Positions 5,022-5,387 of a stretch of 5,387 nucleotides of DNA are shown here, piece after piece. Origin of the DNA: an uncultured Clostridium sp. GTDB taxonomy: Bacteria; Bacillota; Clostridia; Clostridiales; Clostridiaceae. The stretch lies in the NCBI GenBank assembly GCA_900540255.1, contig UQFE01000067.1:1-5387 (forward strand), read 5' to 3'. Made by a program: the position numbers and the translations under genes. Under the pieces are notes generated by a model. It searched no databases. It was not told the DNA's origin and saw nothing but the letters and a program-made list of their open reading frames with translations. Each line of letters begins with the position of its first letter. Position 1 is the stretch's first letter.

Positions 5022-5282
5022 TTGAATAATTATGAAAATATCTTTAGGTGGATGAAAAAAGCAACAAAAACAGAACGTCATATTGAAGAATTAGAGTTAT
5101 TTGCAAAAAAACATCCAATAATATTTATGAAGTTTCATAAGGAAGGTAATGCAATAATTAAATATGATGAATCTGATCCTAAATATATTAAAGCAAAAGA
5201 AGAGTTAATAAAACTATTTAATGAAAATCAAAGTAGTTTTGAACCTGTTTTTGAAGCTGTAAAAAATAAATTTAATTATTAA
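5022..5282 (+). CDS. Unknown 86-residue soluble protein
   Basis: I do not recognise this protein. AAGGAGG occupies 5006-5012. The ATG at 5013 touches it and so cannot be used normally, whereas TTG 5022 lies 9 bases away in the same frame. I therefore start at TTG, giving MNNYENIFRWMKKATKTE. The product is charged, without Cys, signal peptide or membrane segment, and looks mostly helical: a helix about 2-30, a short hydrophobic strand HPIIFMKF (31-38), a probable turn DESDPKY (49-55), and a helix about 56-83. It lies between two IS3-family elements, so it may be accessory DNA, and its transcription may come from the IS right end at 4789-4818. The strong ribosome binding site and intact frame amid decayed DNA favour a real gene. 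Confidence 0.65.
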   Translation: MNNYENIFRWMKKATKTERHIEELELFAKKHPIIFMKFHKEGNAIIKYDESDPKYIKAKEELIKLFNENQSSFEPVFEAVKNKFNY

Positions 5283-5300
5283 TATTTAAAAATAAATATT
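5281..5300. repeat. AT-only hairpin after the 86-residue gene
   Basis: AATATTTA (5281-5288) and TAAATATT (5293-5300) are perfect 8-bp arms around AAAA, beginning within the stop codon. No T tract follows on the + strand, so it is at best a weak terminator. Confidence 0.35.
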
Positions 5301-5306
5301 GGAATA

Positions 5307-5340
5307 TTTAAACTATACACTTTGTCAAGGATAGTTTAAA
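5307..5340. repeat. 10-bp inverted repeat at the end of the second IS3 element
   Basis: TTTAAACTAT (5307-5316) and ATAGTTTAAA (5331-5340) match perfectly around a 14-base loop that contains TGTCAA (TTGACA on the minus strand). It follows the stop of the transposase on the minus strand and probably includes or abuts the right terminal repeat of that element. The exact IS end is not resolved. Confidence 0.5.
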
Positions 5341-5350
5341 AAAGAGTAGA

Positions 5351-5387
5351 CTAATTTAAGAGATGATTTCTGTATTGAACAGGAGTC
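5351..5387 (-). CDS. IS3-family transposase orfB, C-terminal end only
   Basis: On the minus strand the sequence enters from the window edge as TPVQYRNHLLN followed by TAG (5353-5351). This matches the usual C-terminus of IS3-family orfB proteins (Y-M-T-P-x-x-Y-R...). The first remnant shows the equivalent YMTPEQCELL. The two elements are in opposite orientation, and the end sequences differ, so they are different IS types or diverged copies. Whether this copy is intact cannot be seen. Confidence 0.7.
   Translation of the reverse strand, partial: TPVQYRNHLLN

Noticed and set aside
1..5387. CRISPR array, tRNA, rRNA or replication origin
   Set aside because: No regularly spaced long repeats, cloverleaf with a TTC loop, rRNA motifs or DnaA-box clusters were seen.

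Overview
The window is strongly AT-rich, with near-perfect GGAGG-type ribosome binding sites, TTGNNN/TATAAT promoters, AT-ending codons, and IS3-family remnants of a type common in clostridia. It most resembles a low-GC Firmicute of the Clostridium group. I do not assign a species.

Layout. Bases 1-476 are non-coding. They hold phased TGTA motifs, palindromes and the probable promoter of the first gene. Bases 477-1040 (+) encode a 187-residue protein: a type I restriction HsdR N-terminal-like fold whose nuclease residues look lost, joined to a His/Cys-rich, probably metal-binding tail. Bases 1041-1355 are T-rich and non-coding, and end in a long inverted repeat (1272-1350) that looks like a MITE and can act as a two-way terminator. 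A 60-residue helical protein (1356-1538, -), a YjdM/PhnA zinc-ribbon protein (1659-2000, -) and a membrane-anchored cysteine N-terminal-nucleophile amidase (2402-3469, -) follow. Each appears to have its own promoter and terminator, so they are not one operon.

From about 3645 to 4800 the sequence is a gene graveyard. It holds a frameshifted fragment of a flavodoxin-type (EFR1-like) protein, directly followed by a decayed IS3-family element with several frameshifts, stops and two internal deletions. The right end of that element carries a TTGACA that may serve as an outward promoter. Downstream lie a broken mini-ORF (4873-5004) and an 86-residue unknown protein that probably starts at TTG 5022. 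The window closes with the C-terminus of a second IS3-type transposase on the minus strand (5351-5387).

I see no defence island, CRISPR array, tRNA or rRNA, and no clear multi-gene system. The points most worth a second look are the dead-nuclease/metal-tail protein, the FabT-like operator over the amidase promoter, and the MITE-like hairpin.
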